Shown here in pieces: positions 1 through 11,010 of a stretch of 64,000 nt of DNA (its first letter is position 1; every line of letters begins with the position of its first letter). This DNA comes from Cliona cf. orientalis (lineage: Eukaryota > Porifera > Demospongiae > Clionaida > Clionaidae). The translations under genes and the position numbers were made by a program. Under the pieces are notes generated by a model. The model saw only the letters and a list, made by a program, of their open reading frames with translations, made no database searches and was not told the DNA's origin. The DNA lies in the NCBI GenBank assembly GCA_963930775.1, contig OZ005707.1, positions 3,906,001-3,970,000 on the forward strand, in the 5' to 3' direction.

Positions 1-630
1 TTGAGCGGATTTGAGACCCTGCATGAGGCAGAGAATTCTACATCTGCAACGGAAATGGGATTAATTAGAGCCATCCCACCCAATCTGGCAGGTAAGGCCA
101 GTAAATCACGCATTTCTTCACTAGGGGGTGGTTGACCAGTGAGTGCCGGGATAAGTTTTGATCTGATAGTTGTTTCCAAAGGTTGTAGTAGTGAGCCAAT
201 GTTACGAATGGTCCGAGTTAGATAGCACCACTTGCTAGATAGGCCATGAGTGAAAGCTGCATGGGTGGCGTGTGGTTGCGTTAAGGCAATCATTGCTAGA
301 CTGTTTAATTCTTCTGTCCATTTAGCAACCTTATTCTTCACATGTGAAATTACAAACTCTTTAGAGCCAATGGCAGCCCCTAGGTATGGCCTCCCCTCAG
401 CAATAACTTGGACACCTGTGTTAGCAAAAGAAGCCGTAGCAGTGGCGAGATGTTTTCTTTAGTGATTAGACAAGTTTTGGTGGCATTAGGAAAATATCCG
501 AATTTAGGGCCATGTGAACCCAACTGGCTCCACCAATCATGTAATCTGGCAATCCTTCCTGCTGCAGAAGCATCGTCTGCGTACCATACCTGATTAACAT
601 CATCTATATGACAGTGTAGCTTCTTTCAAT
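1..630 (-). pseudogene. Reverse transcriptase fragment (YADD box), truncated at window edge
   Basis: Read on the minus strand, positions 598 to 1 encode the C-terminal part of a reverse transcriptase. The polymerase box reads QVWYADDASAAGR, with YADD at 583-572, and is followed by GPKFGYFPNATKT, PYLGAAIGS, QPHATHAAFTHGLSSKW and LPARLGGMALINP. The blocks keep the order expected of RVT_1-type enzymes. Near 445 the frame shifts by one base, so the copy is not translatable as it stands. No ATG or upstream palm blocks lie within it (sequence above about 630 is unrelated), and the gene would continue leftward out of the window. Its class (LINE, DIRS or other) cannot be settled from this fragment. 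It is retroelement debris, not a host gene. The small plus-strand reading frames over it are shadows. Confidence 0.85.
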
Positions 631-747
631 TAATGTGCATGCGTAATGACACAACTTGCGTATAAGTAACTACACAAGTTGCACACAACGTTGACTCAAA
701 GTTCATTAACTGAATCAATATGGAGTCTTCAGCTGTGAGAGAAATAA

Positions 748-1365
748 AAACTCCAACGTAGTAGAGAAAGGGAGCGAGCTCATCGAGCAGCTGAAACTGC
801 AGCCGAAAAAGAAGAAAGGTTAAGAAAATGTAGAAAGAGAGACCAGGAAAGGAGAGCTGCAGAAACACAAGAACAGAGCTCGAGACAGACAAGACTTCAG
901 AGAAAGCGCTCTAGGCAGAGCAAAAGTTTTTCATCAGAAACTGAAGAACAGCGAGGGGTCAGATTGATTAGATTAAGTAATAACCAAAGGGAGAGATTGG
1001 CGAGAGAGTCTCAGGACGAGCGTGATGCCAGACTGGACAGAATGAGGGCAAATCAAAGGGAGAGATTGGCGAGAGAGTCTCAGGACGAGCGTGATGCCAG
1101 ACTGGACAGAATGAGGGCAAATCAAAGGGAGAGATTGGCGAGAGAGTCTCAGGACGAGTGTGATGCCAGACTGGACAGAACGAGCGCATACTTAGCTATG
1201 CTTACATATTATATTAACACAAATTGCGAATGCTTATACTGCTGTGTAGGTATACAACTGTTACTTGAGATAAGTAACAAATTTACAATTCTTCATCATC
1301 ACACTAAATCCACTCACTATATAGGAACATATGCACAATCATATGAATTCAGCAACTTTGTATAG
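748..1365 (+). pseudogene. Arg/Glu-rich charged ORF with 23-residue tandem repeats
   Basis: An open frame of about 205 codons follows an in-frame TAA at 745-747; it has no early ATG. It encodes a highly charged, coiled-coil-like protein with blocks such as RLRKCRKRDQERRAAETQEQ, then three copies of a 23-residue repeat (NQRERLARESQDERDARLDR plus MRA or a variant), then a low-quality tail. Similar Arg/Glu repeats occur near the N-terminus of proteins in Helitron-like and other large animal transposons; that link is from memory of the pattern and is inference. Degenerate relatives of the same segment lie at about 1640-1900 and 17260-17500, each inside an element bounded by the same terminal motif. 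It is therefore most likely a transposon-encoded exon rather than a host gene. Confidence 0.6.
991..1197 (+). repeat. 69-bp tandem repeat, three copies, in frame
   Basis: Units start at 991, 1060 and 1129. The first two are almost identical; the third changes a CGT to TGT and degenerates at its end. Because 69 is a multiple of three, the array keeps one reading frame and adds 23 residues per unit. Such in-frame expansion fits a coding sequence that was under selection when the array formed. Confidence 0.95.
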
Positions 1366-1441
1366 AACAACAGACAGCTGTGAAATATTATCTGAACATG
1401 GAACTAGCCTATTGAAAATTCCACTTTTATTATACCATAAC

Positions 1442-2115
1442 ACTTGTGTGGGGTTCGCAGAGGCTCGCCCCATTGATATTGAAACATCTTCTCTAGTTAT
1501 TGGGGAGAGCCGAAGCGAGCCCCACACAAGTGATGTCAATCAAGATTTTCCGTTTGTATATATATATGTATATATATATCTGCCGTCCGTCATTCCGTAT
1601 ATACCTGTCTTCTATTTCAACGATATGTAATATTTCTCCCGTTACGCGCATGCGCATACGACGTAGGGGACACGAGCCAAGTGCGAGAGTGGAGCGAACA
1701 CTTCAACGTAGAAGAAAGAGGGCAAACTCGGTGATATCGAGACTTGGAGCGGCTAAAAGGAAGAAAGACTGAGAAAATGCAGGAACAGATATCAGAAATA
1801 GGAGAGCTGCAGAGACTCAGACTCAGAGGGTCAAGGCTACAGTTGTAGGCAGGCAGGGGCAGAGCAAAGCATTTTGAGTGCAGAGGGTCCATACGAGACT
1901 CCAAATTCAAGGCCCTAAAAAGATCAAGAACAAGTGACTGTTGCTAGCAAAATGAACATCGCTGAACTATGAGTAGCTAGAGACACGTTCTAACCATAGT
2001 TTCCACTCCCTCGAGTCAATCATAAAATTTAATTCCCATCTGTATACCAAATTATTTGTACTTGTGTGGGGTTCGCGGAGGCTCGCCCCATTGATGTTAC
2101 AACATCGTCTCTAGT
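1442..2115. mobile_element. Inverted-repeat element carrying a degenerate copy of the Arg/Glu-rich ORF
   Basis: Ends with the core GGGGCGAGCC...GAGCCCCACACAAGT occur inverted at 1501-1531 and 2060-2090, giving ends of about 30 bp around a 590-bp body. A second right-type end lies just left, at 1442-1472, so two elements may abut here. Homology between copies runs about 25 bp past the right end (to the CTCTAGT near 1498 and 2115), so the true border may lie outside the inverted repeat. The body contains a TATATA tract, CGCATGCGCATACG and a frameshifted version of the ORF seen at 748-1365. A sister copy lies at 17128-17735. Confidence 0.65.
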
Positions 2116-2583
2116 ATAGAATGTGATGATGATACTGAGATATTGAAGAAGGCAGTCAATTTGCTGAAAGTAGAGGAGAGCCTCCAATCTCCTCAAGCCT
2201 TGGCGGCTTTATCCACAGCATCCTAGTTCTTGGAATGGGCAGGTGATTCTGGCAATCAGGCAGAATTAAAGGATTTCTCAAGAAAACTTGTTGAAGCCCC
2301 AAAAAAGTGTGTCCCTGACAAATGTACCAGAAATCCACGCACTCAAAGGGAAAAGATGTGGAGCAGTTTCCATACGTTGAGGGTGCCTGATCCATTCAAG
2401 AAACTCAGGCATGAGTTTCTTGACCTGTGCTGTTTGGAGAAACACCCGATTTTTTGTCAACGTATCAGTGACCTGATATTTCAGGAATTAATCGCTAAGG
2501 AGTTCACTGTGACCACGCACGATGCACCTACGGTTACTAGTACTACACCCATAACATATGAAGACTCCCAGTCTTCAAAGTAG
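2101..2583 (+). pseudogene. Degenerate coding segment of unknown family
   Basis: One frame reads well as protein from about 2101 to the stop at 2581-2583, but an in-frame TAG at 2224-2226 interrupts it. Before the stop it reads ECDDDTEILKKAVNLLKVEE; after it come FLEWAGDSGNQAELKDFSRK, KMWSSFHTLRVPDPFKKLRH and HPIFCQRISDLIFQELIAKE. I do not recognise the domain. The WxxxHxLR...F...FL...HPIF motif spacing gives the impression of a repeated sponge or cnidarian transposon-associated protein, but this is only a resemblance. It lies directly beside the last recognisable block of the transposase on the other strand and may belong to the same large element. No ATG opens the frame. Confidence 0.45.
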
Positions 2584-2902
2584 CCCAAAATTCGTCCTCT
2601 AACCACTATATAACAGACATGTGTAAGCACGAGTCAGAAATTGTAAACATTAATACCTTCAGTACCTTCAATCTGAAATCATTTGGGCGGAATGGATCCT
2701 GAAATACTTTCCTGTTGTGTTTCCCAGAAACACAGTTTGTGACATTGAGGCAGTCAAAAAATTTATCCATAAGTTCAATGAAACGAGCAGTATCTTTGGC
2801 CTCTTCTCCTCCTGTCAATTTCAATGCCTCCGCCACTGTGGCACTCAGCACCTAAGAATACATAATAATCATATCAGTAATAATTATTATTATATGTTAT
2901 AG

Positions 2903-3038
2903 TTAGACTATAGCCTTGAGTGGTTTATTTGAATTGTACGCGAGAGGCGGGCATTTAAACCACGAGGCGAAGCCGAGTGGTTTAAATGCACGCCTCGAGC
3001 GTACAATTCAAATAAATCACGATAAGGCTATAGTCTAA
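2903..3038. repeat. Near-perfect foldback hairpin (136 bp)
   Basis: The arm starting TTAGACTATAGCC at 2903 pairs with ...GGCTATAGTCTAA ending at 3038. Arms are about 60 bp and the loop at 2964-2976 is only 13 nt. A few mismatches interrupt the stem. It is a foldback MITE or MITE remnant lying within the transposase intron. Confidence 0.85.
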
Positions 3039-3143
3039 GTGGCTTGTACTATGACCACCAACCGTGGTATATGGAAGTTATACCACGGCTCTATGCCCAT
3101 AGTAAATACACGCGTTATCTGCCAGCTGTGGTATATGGAAGTT

Positions 3144-3540
3144 TAGCCTCGTCCCCAGGCCCCTCCCAACGCGGGGAGAAGGGCCTGGTACACACCGACT
3201 GCGCATGCGCAAATTTGTACCCAGAATCTGGGTACATCGTATATTCCCGTAAAATATTCAGTAAACTAAGTATTTAAGCTTACGTCATCCTTTCTTTCTG
3301 CTCGCGTATGGCCAAGGAACGCACGACGCGAGCTCAGACAGTTTGTTCGAGCAGTTGGCTGGCCAGCGAAAGCAAAAAGACTTACCCTGGCACCTGTTTA
3401 AGCAAGCGATCGAATTGCCACGCGGTAAGCTATAGTATACGGACAATTTTACAGAAAATCTACGGATAAAGTGGCGCATGCGCAGTCGGTGTGTACCAGG
3501 CCCTTCTCCCCGCGTTGGGAGGGGCCTGGGGACGAGGCTA
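3144..3540. mobile_element. MITE with 66-bp perfect inverted ends and 9-bp target duplication
   Basis: Ends starting TAGCCTCGTCCCCAGG (3144-3210 and 3474-3540) are inverted copies of each other. The element is flanked by perfect 9-bp direct repeats ATGGAAGTT at 3135-3143 and 3541-3549. Each end contains an inner hairpin (CCAGGCCC at 3155-3162 pairing with GGGCCTGG at 3181-3188) and finishes in GCGCATGCGC. The interior has no ORF. A 9-bp duplication fits Mutator-like elements better than Tc1/mariner (TA) or hAT (8 bp); this assignment is inference. Confidence 0.9.
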
Positions 3541-3656
3541 ATGGAAGTTATACCATGGCTGTGGTTACTCCACAGTTTGCACAGTGGGCAGACAGTGGTT
3601 TACATTGTATATACTACAGGCGGTGCCTTTGATCTTTACTCTAGTCATAGTACAAG

Positions 3657-3775
3657 TTATAGTTATAGCACGGGGCCAGGGATTTATGGCAGTAAACGGA
3701 CCGAGTCCGAGGGCGAAGCCCGAGGACAAGGTTTGTTTACTGCCATAAATCCCTGGCAACCCGTGCTATAACTAT
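3657..3775. repeat. Foldback hairpin
   Basis: TATAGCACGGGGCCAGGG at the left pairs with CCCTGG...CCGTGCTATA at the right, with arms at 3660-3698 and 3733-3772. The middle is a GC-rich palindromic loop. It resembles the hairpin at 2903-3038 in plan but not in sequence, and it carries no gene. Confidence 0.8.
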
Positions 3776-4810
3776 TATATATCCCACTTGATTGGCTAAA
3801 AGTCACGCGCACCATAGTCTACATGCATAGCAACAACCGTTCTAACCTAGCAACAATAGTTCCGAACAGAAAGAGAGTTGCACAGTAAAAACAAACCAGC
3901 AAAGAAACAACCGATGACGGATGGCTTGAGTCACGGAACCATGGCTAGTTGAATGAATCAGTGCTTCAGCTTTCCGTGAACAGAAGACAGTCAGGTAGCT
4001 TCGAAAACAAATAGAATAGTTTCAATGTTCAACAAACTCGGGCTACTGAGACCTGGACTAGCAGCTAGTACAGTGGGATCAAGTGGCAAGAACGGCACCG
4101 CGAAATTTTTCAAGCGTAGAAGATACCGGTGACCTAAAACCCTGTCACAATAGCACGCGAAAATTTGGGTGCCGTTTATGCCACTTGACCCATACAGTTC
4201 ACTTGCAGTTGAACTTGCCACGTGGTAGAACTGCCAGATCGAGTGATAGCTAATCGGTTCCTGATTAGTGTCAATTAGTGTGCGTGTGTTTCTGTGTCTA
4301 TGTAAACAATGTCTACTGCCTATGTACAGTATAGTGTGTATGCAACGGTTGAACCATGGTGCAATGAGCAGTAGCACTGTGCTGATGCACACGCACATAT
4401 AGTATGTATGATGATGTGACTGCTTGTGTGAACTAAACAATGGCTCTGATTGGTCAAAGTAATAGCCAGAGGGAGGGAAATGTGGATCATATATTCCCTT
4501 GTACCCCTCAGGGAGGGAAAATATCCTAGTTATACCCCGGCTGATATAATACTTAGGTATACTTAGGTGGGATATTAATATAGTATATCTGGGCAGCCAA
4601 GTGTACTCTCATCTTTGAGAATGATGTTAAGTACACGTGCTCATACTTCAGCTTTGGCACGATCGATAATCGACTACCACTGGATCTTGAGTAGAGGTTT
4701 ATGATGTGGCTCCATGAGAGGGATCTGCCCTGGTTGTACATGATTATATGACATAAAAATTAATAAAGAAGGGAACAACAATCTGCTTGTAAATTGAGTA
4801 TATCCTACAC

Positions 4811-4948
4811 TAGCCTCATACCCATGCCCTTCAAGAATTAATTACACTGTACAAAATGAATAGTGAATGTCATGGTAGTGATATCTGTGGCATAACGTAG
4901 TGACGGTACGTTCACTATTCATTTTTTAAGGGTGTGGGTACAAGGCTA
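4811..4948. mobile_element. Short MITE inside the transposase intron
   Basis: TAGCCTCATACCCATGCCC at 4811 is inverted against AAGGGTGTGGGTACAAGGCTA ending at 4948, and a second inner pair (AATGAATAGTGAA with TTCACTATTCATT) follows. The termini TAGCCT/AGGCTA match the TAGCCTCG family found at 3144 and 38696. I see no clear target duplication. Confidence 0.7.
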
Positions 4949-6519
4949 GCTCTACGGTCCTACGCAAGACAGACTTACCCATAGATCACGTTTCTTGCTA
5001 GCCAAACAGTTTCTTACTGTCTTCAAAATGTGAGGGGGGTCAGAAAAAAGTAGATAAACCGCTTATCTTCAGCGAAAGGATTCAGGGTCTTATACTCCTG
5101 ATTTTCTGATGACTGTGTGTGCAACCGAAAAAATTTTCGATTAGGTGAGGCACCGTCTGCTGTAGCCGCAATGACTTGGAGGCCCATTCTCTCCAACCGA
5201 TACACAAAAAAATGGATTGAAAAGTAGGTCACCAGAAAGCGATTTACATGCAAACTGAGCATAAGGGAACTCAAGATCGCTGAATAAGCCTCTCACATAA
5301 AGCACTAGCACTGACTTTGCAATGGGAAATGTGGAAGCCTGATTTGACTCAAGCGAACGTTCAAATTGAAGAAGTAACTCATTCACCTTTCCCACATTGG
5401 TGAAACCAGTCTACCCTGTGTGCTTGTCAAACACCAGGTCTTCCTTGATGTGCATCTCGTCCATGATGATGACAACGCATTTCTTGTAGTCTTCCAAGGA
5501 CTCGGTGACTTTTGCTGCTTCCATTAACTGTTTGTCTACCTCTTCGGAGAATCCCAGCCTGCTCTGAACGAAGTGGGTATAATCCCTCAACGTGCGTTGT
5601 GATGGTAGAGCAATCACACCAGACTCCCTGACTGTCTCATACGCTTTACTTGAGAGGTGTCTCAAGTAAAGTGCCCACTTTATCATGAGAGGGTGCCATC
5701 TTAAGGTGTGTGTTGCACATAGTCTATCCTTTAGCTCGTCCTTGGATAAAAACCGGTAATTGGTGCTACTACTTGGATCACTGCGGGAAGCAACTGCAGT
5801 CCTCTTAGCCTGTTTACTTGAATTTCCACGCAACGTGTCGCGATATGAGGTGCACCCAGCACAACGCTCACTTGAGGTGGTGCAGAGCAACTCACACTTG
5901 CCATGACGAATTGTAGGAGTGGAAAGAATGTGTGACTCAACATAATTGTGTAGTATAATGGTTTGGTAATTAAAGCGTATAGAATTAACATACCCGTGTG
6001 GTCATGGAATACACCATCTCTCAAGGAAATCAAGTGAAGGAATCGTTTGTCTGAGTTTCCAATGCAGGCCTTACTTGACAACAAACTGTTCGACACCTCC
6101 ATACCACGATAAAAAACTTGCCATGATAGACTACTTGCAACATGCAAACTGAAGTTAACTGTGGGCACTGCACTTTCTTCAGCAAAATTGTAGTACACAA
6201 GCCTTGCTTTACACTCCCATCCTATAAAGGTCAAAATACCAGCCATTATTTTTTTTTTAAATCTCAATAATTATTTATCAACTGAGATAACTTAAGCTCT
6301 TAAAATTCTTTGATAAAGTGAGAGAATATTTTCAACTGGAGTCGACTCAAAAGCTGCACGTCGCCATGAAACAGATAATGAGAACTGTGGGCGAGGAATA
6401 GACGCTGGAACGACGTAGATCACATCCAGAGGGATTGACACAGTAAGTGAAGGGACAGTGACACAATAGTACTTTTTTCTGTGAGACAGTTGAAACTTGC
6501 GACCCATGCTATCAATAGG

Positions 6520-7289
6520 AAATAATAATTATTATTATTGCATGCACCACTGACTTAGTATGATTTGACGCACTGATATGAGAAGACCACAGTACAGCTG
6601 AAACAAAGAATAGTCTTATTCAATTAATAGAACCAAAGACTCACTGAAGAAAAAGACTGTGGGTGACACATTTGAAGGACAGGCTATCAACAGGTACAGA
6701 AACTGGACACACTTTTTGTTGCTTGGATTCATGTTATGATTGCTTTTTATCATAGTTATCACACATATTCAGCTAAAATTTGCACTATTCCGTAGAGTAG
6801 TCTCTACTCTATTAAGCGGCATTAGATCTGCTTGGTTTCCTACAGAGTAGGCTAAGACAGAGGTACAGAAAGGCATTTTCATATTGAAAAGCAGGTACAT
6901 GTAAGTAGCCACATTTTACAGCAAGTTCGGAGTTGCTAACCCTTATATAATGTAACTAATGATATTTAAGCTAGGTTTTAATTTCTTACACAATGGCCAG
7001 GGTAAGTAAAGTGCACCTACTTCAGCGACTCGACTCTGCAAAGAACTGCCCCTCCTCCTTCGCCACTGCATGCGCACCGAAACCTGCGTTGCCCGTTTAT
7101 GCACATAGCAACGTATATGGTCACGTGACCTCGTTTCCAATCCCTGTTACATATAGTCTATATTATCTATGGTAAAATTGATTCTGCTATTGCATCAACA
7201 AGCAAGCGCACCACTACCCAAGTGAGAGATGTAACCTCAGTCAAGAGAGGTAACCGGGTTACCCTGGTCAAGATATATAATCATTATAT
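6520..7289. other. Gap with no supported gene
   Basis: The stretch between the transposase and the YqaJ-type fragment holds AT-rich sequence, a small inverted motif with AGAGTAGTCTCTACTCT near 6795, and GC-richer sequence at 7020-7130. It could contain the divergent promoter of a two-gene transposon, but no promoter element can be pointed to. Confidence 0.5.
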
Positions 7290-7911
7290 CTTCAGATTAG
7301 TAAATGCGGTTCAAAACCAGCCATTTTATCCCTTGTTCCCCCACATGCTCAGGATTATGCTCCCAAAAGCACTCTGCCCAATTTTCCAAAGCCTCTGCAG
7401 TCTCTCTATCAATCAAGCTTTTGTCAGCTTAATTATGCTGAGCTGCTTTCTGCTAGTGTAGAGGCTCATGATCAGCTTAACCTAACAACCGAAATGGTGG
7501 ACACTGTGGAAAAGGAAATGCAAGATCAAAGTCGCTCCAATTTGTGGTATAGGTATCGTGCAGGGAGAGTCACTGCCTTGAAAATGAAGGCAGTATGTAG
7601 GATGAACTCTGATCAGCCATCGCAAAGTCTTATCAAGTCCATTTGCTATCCTGAGGCATTTCAGTTTACTACATGTGCAACAAGCTAGGGGTGTACCCAC
7701 GAGCATTAATTCTGCCTGTGATTCCTACAAGGAATTAAGGAAAACAACACTTGTAAGGTTTTCCATTGGTGATAGTGGGTTAGTTCTTAATCCGAAGTGG
7801 CCACACTTAGGAGCATCTCCTGATGGGATTGTGCAATGCGAATGTTGTGGTAGGGGGATGATTGAAATCAAATGCCCCTTCTGTGTTGTTTACTTAGCTG
7901 TTCCTTCTTGA
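7290..7911 (+). pseudogene. YqaJ-type (lambda-exonuclease-like) nuclease fragment
   Basis: One frame from about 7290 to 7688 reads KPAILSLVPPHAQDYAPKS, then SNLWYRYRAGRVTALKMKAV and PSQSLIKSICYPEAFQFTT. A second frame, offset by one base, continues from about 7680 with DSGLVLNPKWPHLGASPDG and IEIKCPFC to a stop at 7909-7911. The WYRYRAGR, ASPDG and E-I-K motifs are hallmarks of YqaJ/lambda-exonuclease-type recombinase domains found in many animal transposons and some viruses; the D of SPDG and the E and K of EIK are the metal-binding and catalytic positions of that fold (family knowledge). The frame change near 7680 shortens the region between the two halves, so the copy is broken. It lies head to head with the P-like transposase. 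Confidence 0.85.
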
Positions 7912-8159
7912 ATCCTCTGCCAGTGATAATACTTGGTAGGCGATAAAACGATACACCGATATCTCTGCCAGAATGATTCGAACAACCAGTTACAATGTAC
8001 ATAACCATGGCAATGGGCAGGAAGAGGGAGTTCCCCCACTTCGTTAACCGCACTCCACTTGAAGGGATGCAGTGCCACTCAAACCACAAACCCACGATAT
8101 CGCATGCAGCTGATCTAGCTAGCTAGCTGTACATCAGCACCGCGCATCACGTGAAAACG

Positions 8160-8460
8160 CTCTATACTTCAATTTTACCAAATTAATCGTGTAAAGATCG
8201 TCACGTTTATGTGCTTGTGTAGCCCCACCCCTCACATAGTGCGTGGGTGGAAACCATTGCAAACACATGGCTTCCCTTATACAAACATACGGGATAACTT
8301 CAAAATGTTGTAATTTTAATTCTAAGACATGAATCAAAATTATCAAATTCCGTATTTTGACTCATTGTGTGTGCCCATATAAAAATTATCTCCCCAAGTG
8401 CTCCCTTTTTAAGTGAAATATGGTCCAGAAACCACCACATAATCGAGCTGGATGCTACCA
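8160..8460 (-). repeat. Diverged copy of the 57-58 kb satellite-like repeat
   Basis: The run shares GTGCGTGGGTGGAAACCATT, CATGGCTTCCC...ACAAACAT, CAAAATTATCAAATTC and ATTATCTCCCCAAGTGCTCC with copies at 18545-18880 and 57240-58360. The order is the same throughout. No coding potential is conserved between copies. Confidence 0.75.
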
Positions 8461-9379
8461 CTTTTGCGTACAAGTCACAAAAACTAATACTCACAAATTG
8501 TGTTGTAAGTCAAAATCGCTGAAGAGTGTGCCTGCAAATAATTGTCACCCTAAGTATGCTGAACCCAAATTTCCAAGGATCCCCCCTTCAGCGCTTTTCA
8601 GTAATCCTACCTACATAAATTATTCAGATCAGCAGCATGCTAAGTGAGCCCTTACCGGTATCAGCAAAATGCACCTAGTGACATTACCTGTGCTTGCACG
8701 TGCTTGACGTCACATTGTGCGATTGATTTCTGAAAATAGTAACACGCAGCCCTTATTATTATTATCATGGTGCAAAATCTGTGAGAGAAATGAGTAAAAC
8801 TGGTGCATAAAGGTCAGGTCATAAGAGGGAATTTTTACGTGAACTTTGTATGTAATTATTTGGCAGTACATATAGCAGATAAAAATAGAAACGGTGACAT
8901 TTTTTGTATTTTTCTGGGCCAGGAAAATGGAAACATCCATATACACACTCCGCGTATTGTGGTTTTGTAATGTTGGGATTGTGTGTGTGTGGTAGATGCC
9001 ATGCGGTCAGCGATGCTGATGCGTATCATGATCAGTGCCTTTAACCCTTGTTGCATGCACAAGGGTTATGACAGTTGTTCTGTGTGTGACTGTTACCATG
9101 CTAGCCTCGTACTGGCTCTAGGGGGAGGGGAAAAGAGAGCCTGGTATCAATTACGTGCCATGTGACTATGTACAATAAAAGTTATGTACGGTATATATTA
9201 TATGTGTTCTAATATAGGTGCCATCCTAATTTAGGCGCCCTTTGAGACCTGTGCAATTTTTCATTCTAGTTTAAGGCAGCTTTAATTTCCAGACCGATTA
9301 TTTTTAGGCAGCGCGCCTATTTTGATTGGAATGTATTGCTATGTGCAACTAGCAGTTTAGACATCAAAATAAGCTGTCT

Positions 9380-9650
9380 CTTACATTTTTGTGAGGACTT
9401 ACCTACTGCTTGATGTCTTTCTGGAGCTAGCTATAGAGACAACCATTCTGATGGCTACCGTACCAGCAAAGTATTATTGGAGCATGATTCAGCGATCAGA
9501 GTAAACTTGAAACTAGAACCATCATTTCTGTTGTTTATCCACTGACATATTCACTGCCACAAATTTAATAGTACCGGTCAGCGTTGGGCTGGCGAAACTT
9601 CCAGAACCGTTCTAATTGTGGCTCTTAGCTACATATTCTATTTCTATTTG
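9380..9650. repeat. Dispersed repeat, copy 1
   Basis: Shares the ordered strings TGAAACTAGAACCAT, TCCACTGA.ATATTCACTGCC, GTACCGGTCAG.GTT and CATTCTAATTG or variants with 39690-40370. It is non-coding and its borders are unclear. Confidence 0.6.
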
Positions 9651-9745
9651 TGTACTACTGTAGTGTCCCTACTGTAGTTTCCCAGGTTAGTGCCCATGCG
9701 TATTTAAACATAACTCAGGATTTTAGCCCACATGCATGGGCACTT

Positions 9746-9990
9746 ACCCATGTTAGATCATACTTATAACAAATACTGCAATCTGATTGGTCATTAACAG
9801 GTACCTATATGTGATAGAATCCCTACAAGTTCGATAGAACCCCTACAACTTTGTATCCTTGGGCTATCACAGTGTTTGTACTATATGATCTAAACTTGTT
9901 AGATACTAGCTGTTTAGTCTGTTTCTACGTGATTTAGAAGACCGAAGGGCTCTGTAGAACGTAGATACCTCCTAAACAGTGTCTAACATC
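9746..9990. repeat. Dispersed repeat with hairpin end, copy 1
   Basis: Starts TTAGATCATACTTATAACAAATAC...ATCTGATTGGT-like and ends in a GTTTAGTCTGTTTCTACGTG hairpin half. A fuller copy at 28815-29155 keeps both halves of the hairpin. Confidence 0.65.
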
Positions 9991-10369
9991 AGTCTTGATG
10001 GTATTGTGTACATGTTTAAATAGAAGCTGCTACATGTATGTTAACCGCTGTGCATGGGCACTTGCCTGAGACATTTTCTTCCTGTAGAGATTAAGATGTA
10101 TAAGGCATGCACCTACATGTAATGACGATCTTGACTCAAGCAGCATCTTCTTGTTAATCGATCTGTTTCACTGTGTGTGATTTTTATACAGTGTCCAAAA
10201 GCTATAGTGTCCTTACTAACACTAGTGGAAGCATAGCTGCAGTGTTTCATATGGAATTACTGTGGAGGATCTGATGCCATTGGGGGTAGGAAAGTAGCAC
10301 AGAGTATAGAGCAGATTCATGTAGCAAAGCTTGGAGGGGGTGGGGAAAGCTGACCTACTGGTAAGGGTG

Positions 10370-11010
10370 GAAAATCCCAGGGCACCCAACCCACTGTATG
10401 AAACACTGCCAGGGTTTCATTTAAGGGGACGGGGGCAGTCACCCCCCCCCCCCCCCTTTGAGTATAGCCACCAACCATACATGTACATTGCACTGATGTA
10501 GAAGTTTGCGTGTCCAAATCGGCAGTTTTGCTCATTAAATTTTTAACTCATAAATTACATGTATCTGAAGTTGCACACTACGCGTGGGAAGAGACACATT
10601 CCCTACGCCGTATTTGACTATCAAAAGGGAGGAGAACCAGTGGATATCACTGATAGCCTGTCCATGAATAATTAATTCAGGTGATAAGTTGCACTAACCT
10701 TAGCGCATGTCATATGCAGGTTCCATTATGGTGCCTTTATTTTGACAAGCATACAACATGCCTCTACTATGACATGCATGTTTGGCATGCGCTACATGTG
10801 AGTATAACATTAATGTTAACGGCATGTTGGGGTCAACATGCAAGTGCTAGTAGCATGTATGTTATATGCATAAGATTTCATATAGGGCAGGTGTCAGAAG
10901 CCACCAAAAATAGTCTCAGCAGTTGAAAGATTAAAAATTTTCTGGGGGAGAGACCCTCCTAGTGTAAGCTAGTTAATGAGCACAACAGTGTACGTTGTTC
11001 TTTGCCGATG
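10370..11010. mobile_element. C-run inverted-end element, degenerate copy
   Basis: Begins with AGGGTTTCATTTAAGG, contains a 16-C run at 10442-10457 followed by TTTGAGTATAGCCACCAACC, and ends with TTTCTGGGGGAGAGACC and TTAATGAGCA. The same strings in the same order make up the better-bounded copy at 44761-45263. The right inverted end is lost or diverged here. Confidence 0.7.

Larger units (their letters stand above)
2606..6507 (-). pseudogene. P-element/THAP9-like transposase, multi-exon, inactivated
   Basis: Minus-strand blocks appear in family order: an N-terminal piece (6507-6292), 6267-5994 ending CIGNSDKRFLHLISLRDG, 5930-5411 with HILSTPTIRHGKCELLC and RFLSKDELKDRL, then IIMDEMHIKEDLVFDKHTG, 5410-4979 with LVLYVRGLFSDLEFPYAQF and VIAATADGASPNRKFFRLH, 4745-4606 with PKLKYEHVYLTSFSKMRVHL, and 2849-2606 with FIELMDKFFDCLNV and KVFQDPFRPNDFRLK. 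The MDEM and ADG blocks correspond to acidic catalytic positions of P-type transposases (established family knowledge). A clear GTAAGT donor follows the codons at 4979, so the gene had introns. It is dead: TAG at 5413-5411, a frameshift near 5210, a lost T in a T-run near 5050, and a donor reading AT instead of GT after 4606. No THAP zinc finger was found, and the C-terminal exons are missing. Confidence 0.85.
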
